Source: Anaerobaca lacustris (GTDB lineage Bacteria > Planctomycetota > Phycisphaerae > Sedimentisphaerales > Anaerobacaceae). From it: a stretch of DNA of 64,000 bases. The DNA is taken from positions 124,001 to 188,000 of the forward strand of contig NZ_JASCXX010000004.1 of assembly GCF_030012215.1 (NCBI RefSeq), written 5' to 3'. A program made the position numbers and the translations under genes. The notes beneath the pieces were generated by a model, which was not told the DNA's origin, made no database searches, and worked only from the letters and a program-made list of their open reading frames with translations. This document shows positions 45,939 through 54,808 of this stretch, one piece after another; position 1 is the stretch's first letter; every line of letters begins with the position of its first letter.

Positions 45939-46912
45939 ACCCACGTCCCGCATACGTCAGTGTGATCGACCCGATCAGTCCGGCCATCGAACGGGTCCGA
46001 ACCATCCTGTTTCGTCCATTCGATCTGGGCAAGTGGTTCGTCATCGGCTTCTCCGCCTGGCTGGCCGAGCTGGGCAAGGGTGGAGGCGGAGGTGGACACG
46101 GCGGTGGCGGAGGTGGCGGCGGCCGCTATCGGCGGGGCGACATTCCAGGGCAGATTCAAGAGGCATTCGAGCACGCCAGAGACTACGTCGCCGCCAATCT
46201 CCACTGGATTGCGCCGCTGACCGTATTCGTTCTGCTCGTCGGCATCAGCGTCGCACTGCTGATCGCCTGGCTAAGCAGTCGAGGCCGCTTCAACATGCTC
46301 TATTGCGTCGCTCAGAACAAGGGCGAGTTCTGGAACCCGTGGCGCCGCTATCGCCAACACGGAAACAGCTTGTTCGCCTTCCGTGTGATTCTGGGAATCG
46401 TATGGTTTCTCACAGCCGGAGTGTTTCTTGCACTGGGAATCGGACTGGCCATCGCCTCGCATGAGAGATGGGGCTTCAACGTCCTGACCATCTCGGGTAT
46501 CGTGACTTTCGGGCTGTTGTTCATCTCCAGCATGATCGTCTTTGGCCTGATCGGCATGTTCACCACCGACTTCGTCGTTCCGATCATGTACCGGTACACG
46601 CTCAGTTGTAGACAGGCCTGGCGGGTCTTCCTCGATGTGCTTTCGGACAACCAGGGGCGGTTCGTTCTGTACGTTCTCTTTCAGATCATCATCGGGATGG
46701 TCATTGGCGTTCTAACGTTCGCGCTGGCGTGCGCGACCTGCTGCATCGCCTGTTGTCTCTTCGCGATTCCATACATTGGCGCCGTGGCTCTTCTGCCGTT
46801 CACGATCTTCCGTCGGTCGTATTCGCTGTGCTACCTCGCTCAGTATGGGCCGGACTTCTGCGTCTTCGCGCCCGAGCCCGGCGAGCCGCCGGCCGACGAA
46901 TCGATCGCGTGA
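45935..46912 (+). CDS. Multipass membrane protein with Gly-rich segment
   Basis: A 325-aa membrane protein starting at GTG 45935, which overlaps the previous stop and has GGAGG nine bases upstream. A conserved-looking amphipathic start (VIDPISPAIERVRTILFRPFDLGKWFVIGF) is cut here to its core RTILFRPFDLGKWF, followed by a remarkable Gly-rich run at about 52-66 (GGGGGGHGGGGGGGG). Five to six membrane segments follow, including a Cys-rich one (LACATCCIACCLF). Function unknown; coupling to a DUF2752 gene is common for such proteins in this phylum. Confidence 0.72.
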   Translation: MNPRPAYVSVIDPISPAIERVRTILFRPFDLGKWFVIGFSAWLAELGKGGGGGGHGGGGGGGGRYRRGDIPGQIQEAFEHARDYVAANLHWIAPLTVFVLLVGISVALLIAWLSSRGRFNMLYCVAQNKGEFWNPWRRYRQHGNSLFAFRVILGIVWFLTAGVFLALGIGLAIASHERWGFNVLTISGIVTFGLLFISSMIVFGLIGMFTTDFVVPIMYRYTLSCRQAWRVFLDVLSDNQGRFVLYVLFQIIIGMVIGVLTFALACATCCIACCLFAIPYIGAVALLPFTIFRRSYSLCYLAQYGPDFCVFAPEPGEPPADESIA

Positions 46913-47015
46913 CAGGCAGGCGGAGCGGGCAATGCCCGGATTTGCCAAGCGTTGAGTCCGCCGATGACCAACCTGGCGCTTGTCAGGGGCGGGCGGTTTT
47001 GGTCTACTGTGGCGT

Positions 47016-47789
47016 ATGGAGAATCGACGGTTCGATCTGACGGGCAGGACGGCGCTGATCACGGGTGCGGGGCGGGGGATCGGACGGGCGATCGCGCAAG
47101 GGCTGGCTGAGCATGGCGCCGATGTGGTCCTCGTGGCGCGAAGCGGCGATCAGCTCCGCACGGCGGCGCAGGAGATCACAGCAGCGACAAGCCGCAAAGC
47201 GTGGGCGATGCCCTTCGATCTGGCGGATCTCGACGGCGTGGAGCGGCTGTTCGCTGCGGCGGCGGAAGTCGCTCGGGGGATAGACATTCTCGTCCATTGC
47301 GCCGGCACGACCGTTCGTACGCCGAGTGAAGAGGTTCCGCTGGCAGACTTCAAGCGGGTGATGGACGTGAATCTGACCTCGGCTCTGTTGCTTTCGCAGG
47401 CCTTCGGTCGGCATTGTCGAGAAGCCGGCAAGCCCGGGCGGATCATCCACATCGGCTCGCTGGCCTGCCATGCCGCCCGCCCGACCATCGCCGCCTACAC
47501 GTGCAGCAAGATGGGGCTGCTCGGCCTGACGCGAACGCTGGCGGTCGAATGGGCCCCGCACCACATCAACGTCAACGCCATCGGTCCGGGCTATATCGCC
47601 ACCGAGCTGACCGAGCCGCTTCGGAAGGACCCTGAATTCGACCGGTGGGTCCTGGCCAAGACGCCGCTGGGCCGCTGGGGCACGCCCCAGGACCTTGTCG
47701 GCGTGGCGGTTCTCCTTGCTTCCAAGGCCGGCGAGTTCATCACCGGCCAGATCTTTTACGTCGATGGCGGCTGGACCGCCCTGATTTAG
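47016..47789 (+). CDS. Short-chain dehydrogenase/reductase
   Basis: A 257-aa classical SDR. The cofactor motif is TGAGRGIG (about 17-24), the NAG-like turn is HCAGTT, the catalytic Ser lies in IGSLAC, and the YxxxK motif is YTCSK. The C-terminus GQIFYVDGGWTAL is typical. It resembles gluconate 5-dehydrogenase and 3-oxoacyl-ACP reductases; sugar oxidoreduction is more likely given the neighbours. There is no good ribosome site before the ATG at 47016, so the start rests on alignment. Confidence 0.9.
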   Translation: MENRRFDLTGRTALITGAGRGIGRAIAQGLAEHGADVVLVARSGDQLRTAAQEITAATSRKAWAMPFDLADLDGVERLFAAAAEVARGIDILVHCAGTTVRTPSEEVPLADFKRVMDVNLTSALLLSQAFGRHCREAGKPGRIIHIGSLACHAARPTIAAYTCSKMGLLGLTRTLAVEWAPHHINVNAIGPGYIATELTEPLRKDPEFDRWVLAKTPLGRWGTPQDLVGVAVLLASKAGEFITGQIFYVDGGWTALI

Positions 47790-47819
47790 TCGGCGGCAAT
47801 ACTTCCACGGGAGTTCCTC

Positions 47820-49388
47820 ATGAAACAACGCACGTTCAAAGCCTTGACCACGACGCTGCTGCTTTCGATCCTCGTGGCCGTTTGTACGGGCCAAGCTCCC
47901 CTCGCCCCTGCGACCGTGCATCTGCGCACCCGGGTGGCTGTGCCCGACGTTCCGGGCGGATTCCGTGTTGCGTGCCGAACGGAACAGTGGAATCCGTCGG
48001 AGACCGCGATCATCATCTGCGACATGTGGGATCGGCACTGGTGCGAGGGGGCGTCGCGGCGCGTGGCCGAACTGGCGCCACAGATTGATCGCGTGGCGAC
48101 CATCGCACGCGACAAGGGCGTCCTGATCATCCATGCCCCGAGTGACACGATCAGTCACTACGGCGACTACCCCGGCCGCAAGCTCGCAAAGGATGCGCCA
48201 AGAGCGGCCAATCTGCCCGAGGGGATTGACCGGTGGTGCAACTGGAAGGACGACGCCGAGCAAGAGGTGGGCTATCCGATCGACCACTCCGACGGCGGCT
48301 GCGACTGCCGACCCCGCTGCCCGGAATCACAGCCCTGGACCCGACAGATCGGTACAATCGAGATCAAGGACAACGACGCCATCAGCGATTCCGGCGTCGA
48401 GATCTGGAATCTGCTGGAACAGCGGAAGATCAAGAATGTCATTCTGATGGGCGTCCACACGAACATGTGCGTTCTGGGCCGGCCATTCGGCTTGCGCAAC
48501 CTCTCGCGGTTCGGCAAGAACGCCGTGCTGATGCGCGACCTGACCGATGCCATGTACAACTCGACCATGCCGCCCGGCGTCCACCATTTCACCGGGGTCG
48601 ATCTCGTGGTCGGGCACGTCGAGCAGTACGTCTGCCCTACAATCATCTCGACCGACCTGACGGGCGATCCGCCGTTCCGATTCAAAGAGGACCGGCGACC
48701 CCTGGTGGTCTTCCTCTCGGCTGAGAGTGAGTACAGTGCAGCCGAGACACTGCCCGATTTCGCGCGCGAGCTGGAGTTCGAGCACGGTCTGGCCTGTCAG
48801 ATCATCCAGGGCAGCACCGAGAAGACCGGGCCCGACCGACACGAAATCTCCGGCATGGAAATCCTCGCCCACGCCGACCTCGTGGTGGTCTACGCTCGCC
48901 GAAGGGCCTTTCCCGTCGATCAGATGAAGTACCTGCACGAGTACCTCGATCGCGGCGGCCCACTGATCGGTCTGCGGACGGCCAGCCACGCCTTCGACTC
49001 GCGCGGCAGCGGGCCCGCCGGCCACACCGACTGGCCCACGTTCGATCCCGACGTGCTCGGGGGCAACTACCGCAATCACTACGGCGCCGGTCCGGTCTGC
49101 ACCGTGACGCGCGCCGCCGGCGCCGGAAACCACCCCATTCTTACTGGCATCAAGCTGCCGCTGACCAGCAATGGCTCGCTTTACCGGACCAGCCCGCTGG
49201 CCGCCGCCACGACGCTGCTGCTCGTCGGCGCCATTCCAGGCCAAGAGCCCGAGCCGGTTGCCTGGACCAACCAGTACAACAAGTCACGTGTCTTCTACAC
49301 CTCGCTGGGGCACCCCGACGATTTTCGGAACGCACCGTTCCGCAGGCTGCTCGTCAACGCCGTGCGCTGGGCACTCGACACGCCGTGA
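47820..49388 (+). CDS. Exported isochorismatase-ThuA fusion protein
   Basis: A 522-aa exported protein with a signal peptide ending near VAVCTGQA. Residues about 60-280 form a cysteine-hydrolase (isochorismatase-like) domain: AIIICDMWDRHWC carries the catalytic Asp, and MGVHTNMCVLGRPFG the nucleophilic Cys; a Cys-rich insertion (CDCRPRCP) interrupts it. Residues about 290-520 form a ThuA-like domain (VVFLSAESEYSAAETL, DRGGPLIGLRTASHAF, FYTSLGHPDDF), as found in trehalose-utilisation-type proteins. The two are rarely seen in one chain. Substrate unknown. GGGAG precedes the ATG. Confidence 0.85.
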   Translation: MKQRTFKALTTTLLLSILVAVCTGQAPLAPATVHLRTRVAVPDVPGGFRVACRTEQWNPSETAIIICDMWDRHWCEGASRRVAELAPQIDRVATIARDKGVLIIHAPSDTISHYGDYPGRKLAKDAPRAANLPEGIDRWCNWKDDAEQEVGYPIDHSDGGCDCRPRCPESQPWTRQIGTIEIKDNDAISDSGVEIWNLLEQRKIKNVILMGVHTNMCVLGRPFGLRNLSRFGKNAVLMRDLTDAMYNSTMPPGVHHFTGVDLVVGHVEQYVCPTIISTDLTGDPPFRFKEDRRPLVVFLSAESEYSAAETLPDFARELEFEHGLACQIIQGSTEKTGPDRHEISGMEILAHADLVVVYARRRAFPVDQMKYLHEYLDRGGPLIGLRTASHAFDSRGSGPAGHTDWPTFDPDVLGGNYRNHYGAGPVCTVTRAAGAGNHPILTGIKLPLTSNGSLYRTSPLAAATTLLLVGAIPGQEPEPVAWTNQYNKSRVFYTSLGHPDDFRNAPFRRLLVNAVRWALDTP

Positions 49389-49552
49389 AGCGAACGTGTG
49401 GCCGGCTCAAGCCGCAAGGCGTGCCGATGACGCGGCGATGAGACCTATGGGACTGATAGGACCGATTGCACGTTCTGCGCGGAAATTGCTTCGATCTCTG
49501 TCAACCGATGGGCTACGATGATCGTCTGGAGGAGGTAGTTGGAGTCGCAACA

Positions 49553-50146
49553 TTGACATCAGTGACAGACGAGAGCCTCATTGCCGCCCATCTGCGTGGA
49601 GACCCGGCGGCCTTTCGTGAGCTTGTCGAGCGGTATGCCGACGGCCTGTTGAGGTATTTGATCCATATGACCGCAAACCGGGACCAGGCCGAAGACCTTT
49701 TCCAGGAGACCTTCAAGAAGGTCCACGAGAAGGCCCACGCGTTTCGCGGCCCGGCCTTCAAGAGCTGGCTCTTCACGATTGCCACGCGGGCGACGATCGA
49801 CCACGTGCGACACCGCCGCCGTACGGCGATGCTGTCTTTGGATCGGGAAACTGACTGTGGCCAAGAGAGCGGCTCGGCACTGGTCGAATCCCTCTCAGCC
49901 GAAGACGCCCCCGATCCCGCCGAGGAACTGGTCCGAGAAGAACGCACGCAACAGGTCAGAGAGGCCATTGCGAGCCTTCCCGTCAAGCAGCGGGCCGCCC
50001 TCGTGCTGGCCTACTATCAGCAGCTCAGCTACCGCGAGGTAGCCGAGGTGATGGGCTGCTCGCTCGGCACGGTCAAGACCCAGATGTCCCGGGCCCTGGC
50101 GACGCTGGCGCGCAAGCTGCCCGACTCTCTGAGTGTGACGAAATGA
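49553..50146 (+). CDS. ECF RNA polymerase sigma factor
   Basis: A 197-aa sigma-70 family factor. Region 2 includes ADGLLRYLIHMTANRDQAEDLFQETF and region 4 QQLSYREVAEVMGCSLGTVKTQMSRAL, shown here as the cores NRDQAEDLFQETF and MGCSLGTVKTQMSR. A TTG start at 49553 is preferred because GGAG lies eight bases upstream; an ATG at 49508 has no ribosome site but would add 15 residues. Its stop overlaps the start of the anti-sigma gene (ATGA), so the two are co-translated. Confidence 0.9.
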   Translation: MTSVTDESLIAAHLRGDPAAFRELVERYADGLLRYLIHMTANRDQAEDLFQETFKKVHEKAHAFRGPAFKSWLFTIATRATIDHVRHRRRTAMLSLDRETDCGQESGSALVESLSAEDAPDPAEELVREERTQQVREAIASLPVKQRAALVLAYYQQLSYREVAEVMGCSLGTVKTQMSRALATLARKLPDSLSVTK

Positions 50147-52059
50147 ACGGACACTGCACCGAACAACAACTGATCGACTATGCATTCGAGCTGGCCTCGC
50201 AGGCCCGGATGCACGAGATTCGCGCGCATCTGGATTCCTGCGAAGCCTGTCGAGCGAAGCTCGATAGACTCAAGAGCAAGTTCTCTTCGCTGGACCTCCT
50301 GCGCGAGGAGATGGGGGCCTCGGAGGCGCTGATTGCCGGCGCCGTTGCGGCCGCCACCCAATCCAGGCGTCCGGCGATCCTGCGGCTGTGGGCACGCCCC
50401 TGGCTCGGCGCCGTTGCGGCAGTCGTTGTTGTGGGCGTTGCCCTGCTGGCGGTCTCGACGTTCGGGCCGAGCCGAAAGGCGTCGCCGCCTGTGGCCGAGG
50501 AACTGTTCGCTCGAGAAGACCTCCGTCAGCGTTCTCTCGATGCACCCGCCGCGGCCAAACCCGAGAAATTCGCCGCGGCCGGCAGGGTGCTTTCTGCCGA
50601 CGCCGAAGCGTGGCAGCCTCAAGCGAAGCTTGCCGATGGCGCCCTCGCGAAACCATCCCCAACTCCTTCGGAGTTGAGGCTGCCACACACGGAAGTGGAC
50701 GAAAAACCGCCGTTCGCGCCGGCCAGCGCGATCGAACTGGTTGTGCTGCCTCGTCGAGAGAACGTGCAACTGACGATCTACAACGGGGCCGACCTGACGC
50801 TCGTCCGCGAACAGCGCCGCCTGACGTTGAAGAAGGGCTGGAACTGGCTCCAGTTCATGTGGGCCAATACCCTGATCGATCCGACCAGTCTGAGCCTCGA
50901 ACCGGCCGAGCACAAAGATGGGGTGGAGGTACAGCAGTTGGTGTTTCCGCCGCGATTGAGGGAGCTGGGCCGCTGGCTGATTCGTTCGGAGATCGAAGGT
51001 CAGGTCCCGTTTGAGCTGACGTACATGACCAGTGGCCTAGCTTGGCGGGCCTTCTATATGGGCACGCTCTCGCTCGACGAGCGCTCGATGCGGCTGGAAG
51101 GCTACGTCCGCGTCGACAACGCCAGCGGCGAAGACTACGAGGACGCCCAGACCCGCCTGCTCGTCGGCCAGGTGCACCAGCTTGACGAAATCCGCACCCT
51201 GGCTCAGCGCCGATATGCCTATGGCGACCCGCGTGCCCAAGGGCGGATTGGTGGCCTGGGCGGCGCAATGGATGCAGGGGATCGCGATGACAGGCTCTAT
51301 TTCTTCCAACCAATGGATACGTCGAGGTCCCTGTCAGAGGAATTGTTGGAACGCAAGGAGATCATTAAGGAAGGCTTGAGCGAGTATTTCCTTTATACGA
51401 TCGAGGGGACCGAGACGATTCCGAACGAATGGGGCAAGCGGCTGCTGTCTTTCGAGACCGACAACGTTCCCGTCACGAGTCTATACAAGTACGACGAGGA
51501 ACGCTGGGGCAGCGAGCCGATTCGGTTCGTCTCCTTCGCCAACGACGCCGAGTCCGCCGCAGGCGGACTGGGCGAGACGCCCCTGCCCGACGGGGCCGTG
51601 AGGATCTACAGCCAGATCGATGACGAGAAGCACCTCGCTTACATCGGCGGCACGGAGACGAAGTACATCCCTGTGGGCGAGAAGGTCGAGCTGAATCTCG
51701 GCCCGGCCCGGCTGGTCAAGGTCGAGCCCGTCCTCATAGACGTTCGAATCGAAAACCACACCTTCGACAGCAAAGGCAATGTCACCGGCTGGGACGAGGT
51801 CCGCACGTGGAAGATCGAGATCGCCAATGCCCGGACGTTGCCGGTGGAGATCGAGATCACGCGCGGCTTCGACACACCCCAGTGGGAGCTGCAATTGCGC
51901 AGCCAGACCGCAACGTATGAGAAGTATGACATGGCCCGCGCCCGATTCGACCTCACGGTCGGGCCGCGAAGTAAAGAGGTATTGACCTACACCGTGACAA
52001 CCTATCACGGCGCAAGAGAACAAGTGTTGATTCAAAGGCAGCAGAACGCACAACGTTGA
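50143..52059 (+). CDS. Anti-sigma factor fused to a DUF4139-like periplasmic domain
   Basis: A 638-aa transmembrane regulator. The cytoplasmic N-terminus is a zinc-binding anti-sigma domain with H29-x3-C33-x2-C36 (RAHLDSCEACRAKL). A single membrane helix spans about 87-107 (WLGAVAAVVVVGVALLAVS). A low-complexity linker (about 108-200), partly encoded by a repeat, leads to a large periplasmic DUF4139-like beta domain (about 200-638) with VQLTIYNGADLTLVRE, LTYMTSGLAWRAFYMGTL and KEGLSEYFLYTIEGTE. That domain is almost a copy of the exported protein at 53296. Anti-sigma factors normally have short sensors, so the large domain is probably the signal input. Confidence 0.85.
   Translation: MNGHCTEQQLIDYAFELASQARMHEIRAHLDSCEACRAKLDRLKSKFSSLDLLREEMGASEALIAGAVAAATQSRRPAILRLWARPWLGAVAAVVVVGVALLAVSTFGPSRKASPPVAEELFAREDLRQRSLDAPAAAKPEKFAAAGRVLSADAEAWQPQAKLADGALAKPSPTPSELRLPHTEVDEKPPFAPASAIELVVLPRRENVQLTIYNGADLTLVREQRRLTLKKGWNWLQFMWANTLIDPTSLSLEPAEHKDGVEVQQLVFPPRLRELGRWLIRSEIEGQVPFELTYMTSGLAWRAFYMGTLSLDERSMRLEGYVRVDNASGEDYEDAQTRLLVGQVHQLDEIRTLAQRRYAYGDPRAQGRIGGLGGAMDAGDRDDRLYFFQPMDTSRSLSEELLERKEIIKEGLSEYFLYTIEGTETIPNEWGKRLLSFETDNVPVTSLYKYDEERWGSEPIRFVSFANDAESAAGGLGETPLPDGAVRIYSQIDDEKHLAYIGGTETKYIPVGEKVELNLGPARLVKVEPVLIDVRIENHTFDSKGNVTGWDEVRTWKIEIANARTLPVEIEITRGFDTPQWELQLRSQTATYEKYDMARARFDLTVGPRSKEVLTYTVTTYHGAREQVLIQRQQNAQR
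50610..50686. repeat. REP-like repeat inside the anti-sigma gene linker
   Basis: Arms GTGGCAGCCTCAA and TTGAGGCTGCCAC (13 bp, perfect) enclose about 50 bases with a second hairpin CAACTCC-TTC-GGAGTTG. The unit is in frame and encodes residues about 156-182 of the linker (WQPQAKLADGAL ... SELRLPH). Confidence 0.7.
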
Positions 52060-52078
52060 ATTCTTGGGAGATCGAAAC

Positions 52079-53227
52079 ATGAACGCGAAAAGACTGGTTC
52101 TATCGGTGATTGTCGGGCTGCTGCTGGGCGGCCCGATGGCCCAGGCGCGGATCAAACTGGTGGCGCTGCCCGAGCGGGCGGCGACCATCATCCGCCTGGA
52201 CAACCCGAATGCGACACTGATCGAAGAAGAGCGCGTGCTCACGCTCCAGCAGGGGCTCAACAAGGTGGACTTCTCGTGGAAGGGCGTGCAGATCGACGAG
52301 GACTCGATCCGCCTGGAGGTGCTCGACCATCCGGACACCGTGAACCTGCTGAGCGTCAGCTATCCGCCCGGCGAGTCCGCTCTGGTCTGGGAGATCAGCA
52401 GCGGCGGCAACTATGCCGAGACAGTGCGAATCAGCTATCTGCTGGGCAACATTGACCGGCTGATTACCTACAAAGCCGTGGCCGACAAGGCCGAGACGCA
52501 CGTCGATCTGAGGAGTTACGTCATCCTTCGCAACTTCTCGGGCGAAGACTTCGACCACGCCCGCATTCTGCTCGACTATGGCGAGGCCTTCGAGCAGGGC
52601 ATCGACCACGAGGAGACCAAGCAGGTGCTGTTCCTCAAGGCCCCGACCGTTCCGATCCGCAAGGTCTGGACCTTCGATGCCGCTAAGCTGCCCTGGGACG
52701 CCGAGCGGCTGGACAACCAGAACGTCGGTATCCCGGTCAGCTACCGCATCGTCAACGATGCCGCCAGCGGGCTGGGCCAGTTCGCGATGTGGGGCGGCAA
52801 GGCGCGCCTGTTCCAGGATGACGGCCGCAGCAGCACGATCTTCCTCGGCGAAGACAACGCGCCGCTCGTGCCCGTGGGCGAGAAGATGGAACTGTATATC
52901 GGCGACAGCCGTGACATCGTCGTCACGCAGCGCAAGATGCGGGATGTGCAGATCAACCTGCGCAAGAATGATTCCGACCGCGTGGTGCTCTACGACACCG
53001 ACGAGATCATCACCGCCAAGATCGAGAACTTCAAGGACAGCCCCGCGACGCTGACGATGATCCAGCATATCGAGGGGCAGTGGGACATGGAGAAGTGCAA
53101 CCTGCCGTACACGAAGAAGAACGCGAGCACGCTGGAGTTCGAGATCGAGCTTCCCGCGCGTACGGATGCCGGGCCGGCGGTGCAGGAACTGACGATGCAC
53201 TACCACCGGCGGAACGTCCGCAACTGA
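52079..53227 (+). CDS. Exported distant DUF4139-like protein
   Basis: A 382-aa exported protein. ATG 52079 follows GGGAGATCG and starts a signal peptide (MNAKRLVLSVIVGLLLGGPMAQA). The mature part aligns loosely with its neighbours: EERVLTLQQGLNKVDFSWKG matches the TLKEGANALQFSWEN region of 53296, and VPVGEKMELYIGDSRDIVV matches IPVGEKVELNLG. The C-terminus carries the repeated ending EIELPARTDAG. No catalytic motif is visible. It stands between the anti-sigma factor and the closer paralogue, so it may be a partner of the sensed domain. Confidence 0.78.
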   Translation: MNAKRLVLSVIVGLLLGGPMAQARIKLVALPERAATIIRLDNPNATLIEEERVLTLQQGLNKVDFSWKGVQIDEDSIRLEVLDHPDTVNLLSVSYPPGESALVWEISSGGNYAETVRISYLLGNIDRLITYKAVADKAETHVDLRSYVILRNFSGEDFDHARILLDYGEAFEQGIDHEETKQVLFLKAPTVPIRKVWTFDAAKLPWDAERLDNQNVGIPVSYRIVNDAASGLGQFAMWGGKARLFQDDGRSSTIFLGEDNAPLVPVGEKMELYIGDSRDIVVTQRKMRDVQINLRKNDSDRVVLYDTDEIITAKIENFKDSPATLTMIQHIEGQWDMEKCNLPYTKKNASTLEFEIELPARTDAGPAVQELTMHYHRRNVRN

Positions 53228-53245
53228 CGATCCCACAACGTCCTT

Positions 53246-53266
53246 GTAGGGTGGGCACCGCCCACC
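53246..53266. repeat. REP-like palindrome GTAGGGTGGGC
   Basis: GTAG then GGTGGGC and GCCCACC around ACC, a GTAG-based dyad between the two DUF4139-like genes. Related to the copy at 38086. Confidence 0.65.
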
Positions 53267-53295
53267 AATTGGCCAAACAGAACAGGAGCCCTGAT

Positions 53296-54648
53296 ATGAA
53301 ACGTCTGATTGCCTCTCTTCTGATATTCGCGATCGCCGGGGTAGCCAACGCCAAGGTCGATCTGACCACGCTGCCGACCCGCGACACCGTGCAACTGACA
53401 ATCTACAATAGTGCCGACATGACGCTGGCCCGCGAGAGCCGGGCGCTGACGCTCAAAGAAGGCGCCAACGCGCTGCAATTCTCATGGGAGAACACGCTGA
53501 TCGATCCGACGAGTCTGGAGATGCTGCCGAAGAACCACGCCGGCCGGATCGACATTGCCGAATTGGTCTTCCCGCCCCGCGTGCGGAACCTCGGCCTGTG
53601 GAACATCCACAGCGAGGTCAGCGGCAAGGTCCCGGTCGAGATTACGTACCTGACCAGCGGCCTGACCTGGCGGGCGTTCTACATGGGCACGCTGTCGGCC
53701 GACGAGAAGACGATGCGGCTGGAAGGCTACGTCCGTGTGACCAACAACAGCGGCGAAGACTACGAAAACGCCCAGGTCCGCGTGATCGTCGGCAAGGTCC
53801 ACCTGCTCGACGAGATCGCCGAACTGGCTCGGCGCGAGTATCCCTACGGCCGACCCGGTGTAGTCAGGCCGCCGACGCCGTCGATGCCGGCCCCCAGCGC
53901 CGTCATGCTGCGCCAAAGGGCAGCCGGACGTGAAATGATGGCGGCGGCCGATATGGCAGCGCCCAAAGAGATCATCAAGGAAGGGCTCAGCGAGTACTTC
54001 CTCTATACGATCGAAGGGACCGAGACGATTCCCAACGGCTGGTCGAAGCGCCTTCAGAGCTTCGACGTCGATGGCGTGCCGGTCGTGAACCTCTACAAGT
54101 ACGAGGCCGAACGATATGGCGACCGGGTGATGCGGTTCCTGAGCTTCGCCAACGACACCGAGCACAAGCTGGGCGAGACGCCGATCCCCGACGGGATGCT
54201 CAAGGTCTATCGCGGCGTTGATGACGCCAAGCACCTGTCGTACGAGGGCCAGTCGTCGTTCAAGTACATTCCCGTGGGCGAGAAGGTCGAGCTGAACCTC
54301 GGCACCGTCGCCGACGTGGTCGTCGAGCCCAAGCTGATGGAAGTCAGGAGCGACAACCATCGCTTCGACCGCAACCGCAACGTCGCCGGCTGGGACGACA
54401 TCCACACATGGAGAATCGAGGTGCGCAACACACGCGACGTCCCGATCAAGGTCGAGATCATGCGCAACTTCGACGCGCCCCACTGGGACATCACGCACAG
54501 CGGCTCGATCGACGGCTACGAGAAGGTGGACCTCGACACGGTCAAGTTCACCGTCGAATTGCCCGGACGCTCGCAGAAGACGTTCGAGTACACCACGACG
54601 CTCTATCGCGGCGTCCGCACCGAGGACTACAACCGTCGTACCCGATGA
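53296..54648 (+). CDS. Exported DUF4139-like protein, paralogue of the anti-sigma sensor domain
   Basis: A 450-aa exported protein with signal peptide MKRLIASLLIFAIAGVANA and AGGAG before the ATG. Its entire mature part is collinear with residues about 200-638 of the anti-sigma factor: VQLTIYNSADMTLARESRAL, ENTLIDPTSLEML, YLTSGLTWRAFYMGTLS, KEGLSEYFLYTIEGTETIP, IPVGEKVELNLG and DVPIKVEIMRNF. A proline/methionine-rich loop (about 195-225) replaces a different insertion in the anti-sigma protein. It lacks zinc finger and membrane helix. A soluble or surface form of the same domain that could compete for, or deliver, the signal is an inference. Confidence 0.82.
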   Translation: MKRLIASLLIFAIAGVANAKVDLTTLPTRDTVQLTIYNSADMTLARESRALTLKEGANALQFSWENTLIDPTSLEMLPKNHAGRIDIAELVFPPRVRNLGLWNIHSEVSGKVPVEITYLTSGLTWRAFYMGTLSADEKTMRLEGYVRVTNNSGEDYENAQVRVIVGKVHLLDEIAELARREYPYGRPGVVRPPTPSMPAPSAVMLRQRAAGREMMAAADMAAPKEIIKEGLSEYFLYTIEGTETIPNGWSKRLQSFDVDGVPVVNLYKYEAERYGDRVMRFLSFANDTEHKLGETPIPDGMLKVYRGVDDAKHLSYEGQSSFKYIPVGEKVELNLGTVADVVVEPKLMEVRSDNHRFDRNRNVAGWDDIHTWRIEVRNTRDVPIKVEIMRNFDAPHWDITHSGSIDGYEKVDLDTVKFTVELPGRSQKTFEYTTTLYRGVRTEDYNRRTR

Positions 54649-54808
54649 GGTCGCCGGGCCGCACCGTCGGCCAAATTGGCCTCCGAAGAGACCACACCTG
54701 CTCGACACAGGTGAGCCGGGGGAGATTTCCACTTTACAGGGCCGAGCCGCACAGGTAGCATGGAGTAATTCCCTATCAGGCGAATGGACAACGCAAAGGA
54801 AACGTGAA

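Noticed and set aside
54661-54723. Intrinsic terminator after the last DUF4139-like gene
   Set aside because: A CACCTG/CAGGTG hairpin is present at 54705-54723, but the stem is short and no T-run follows.
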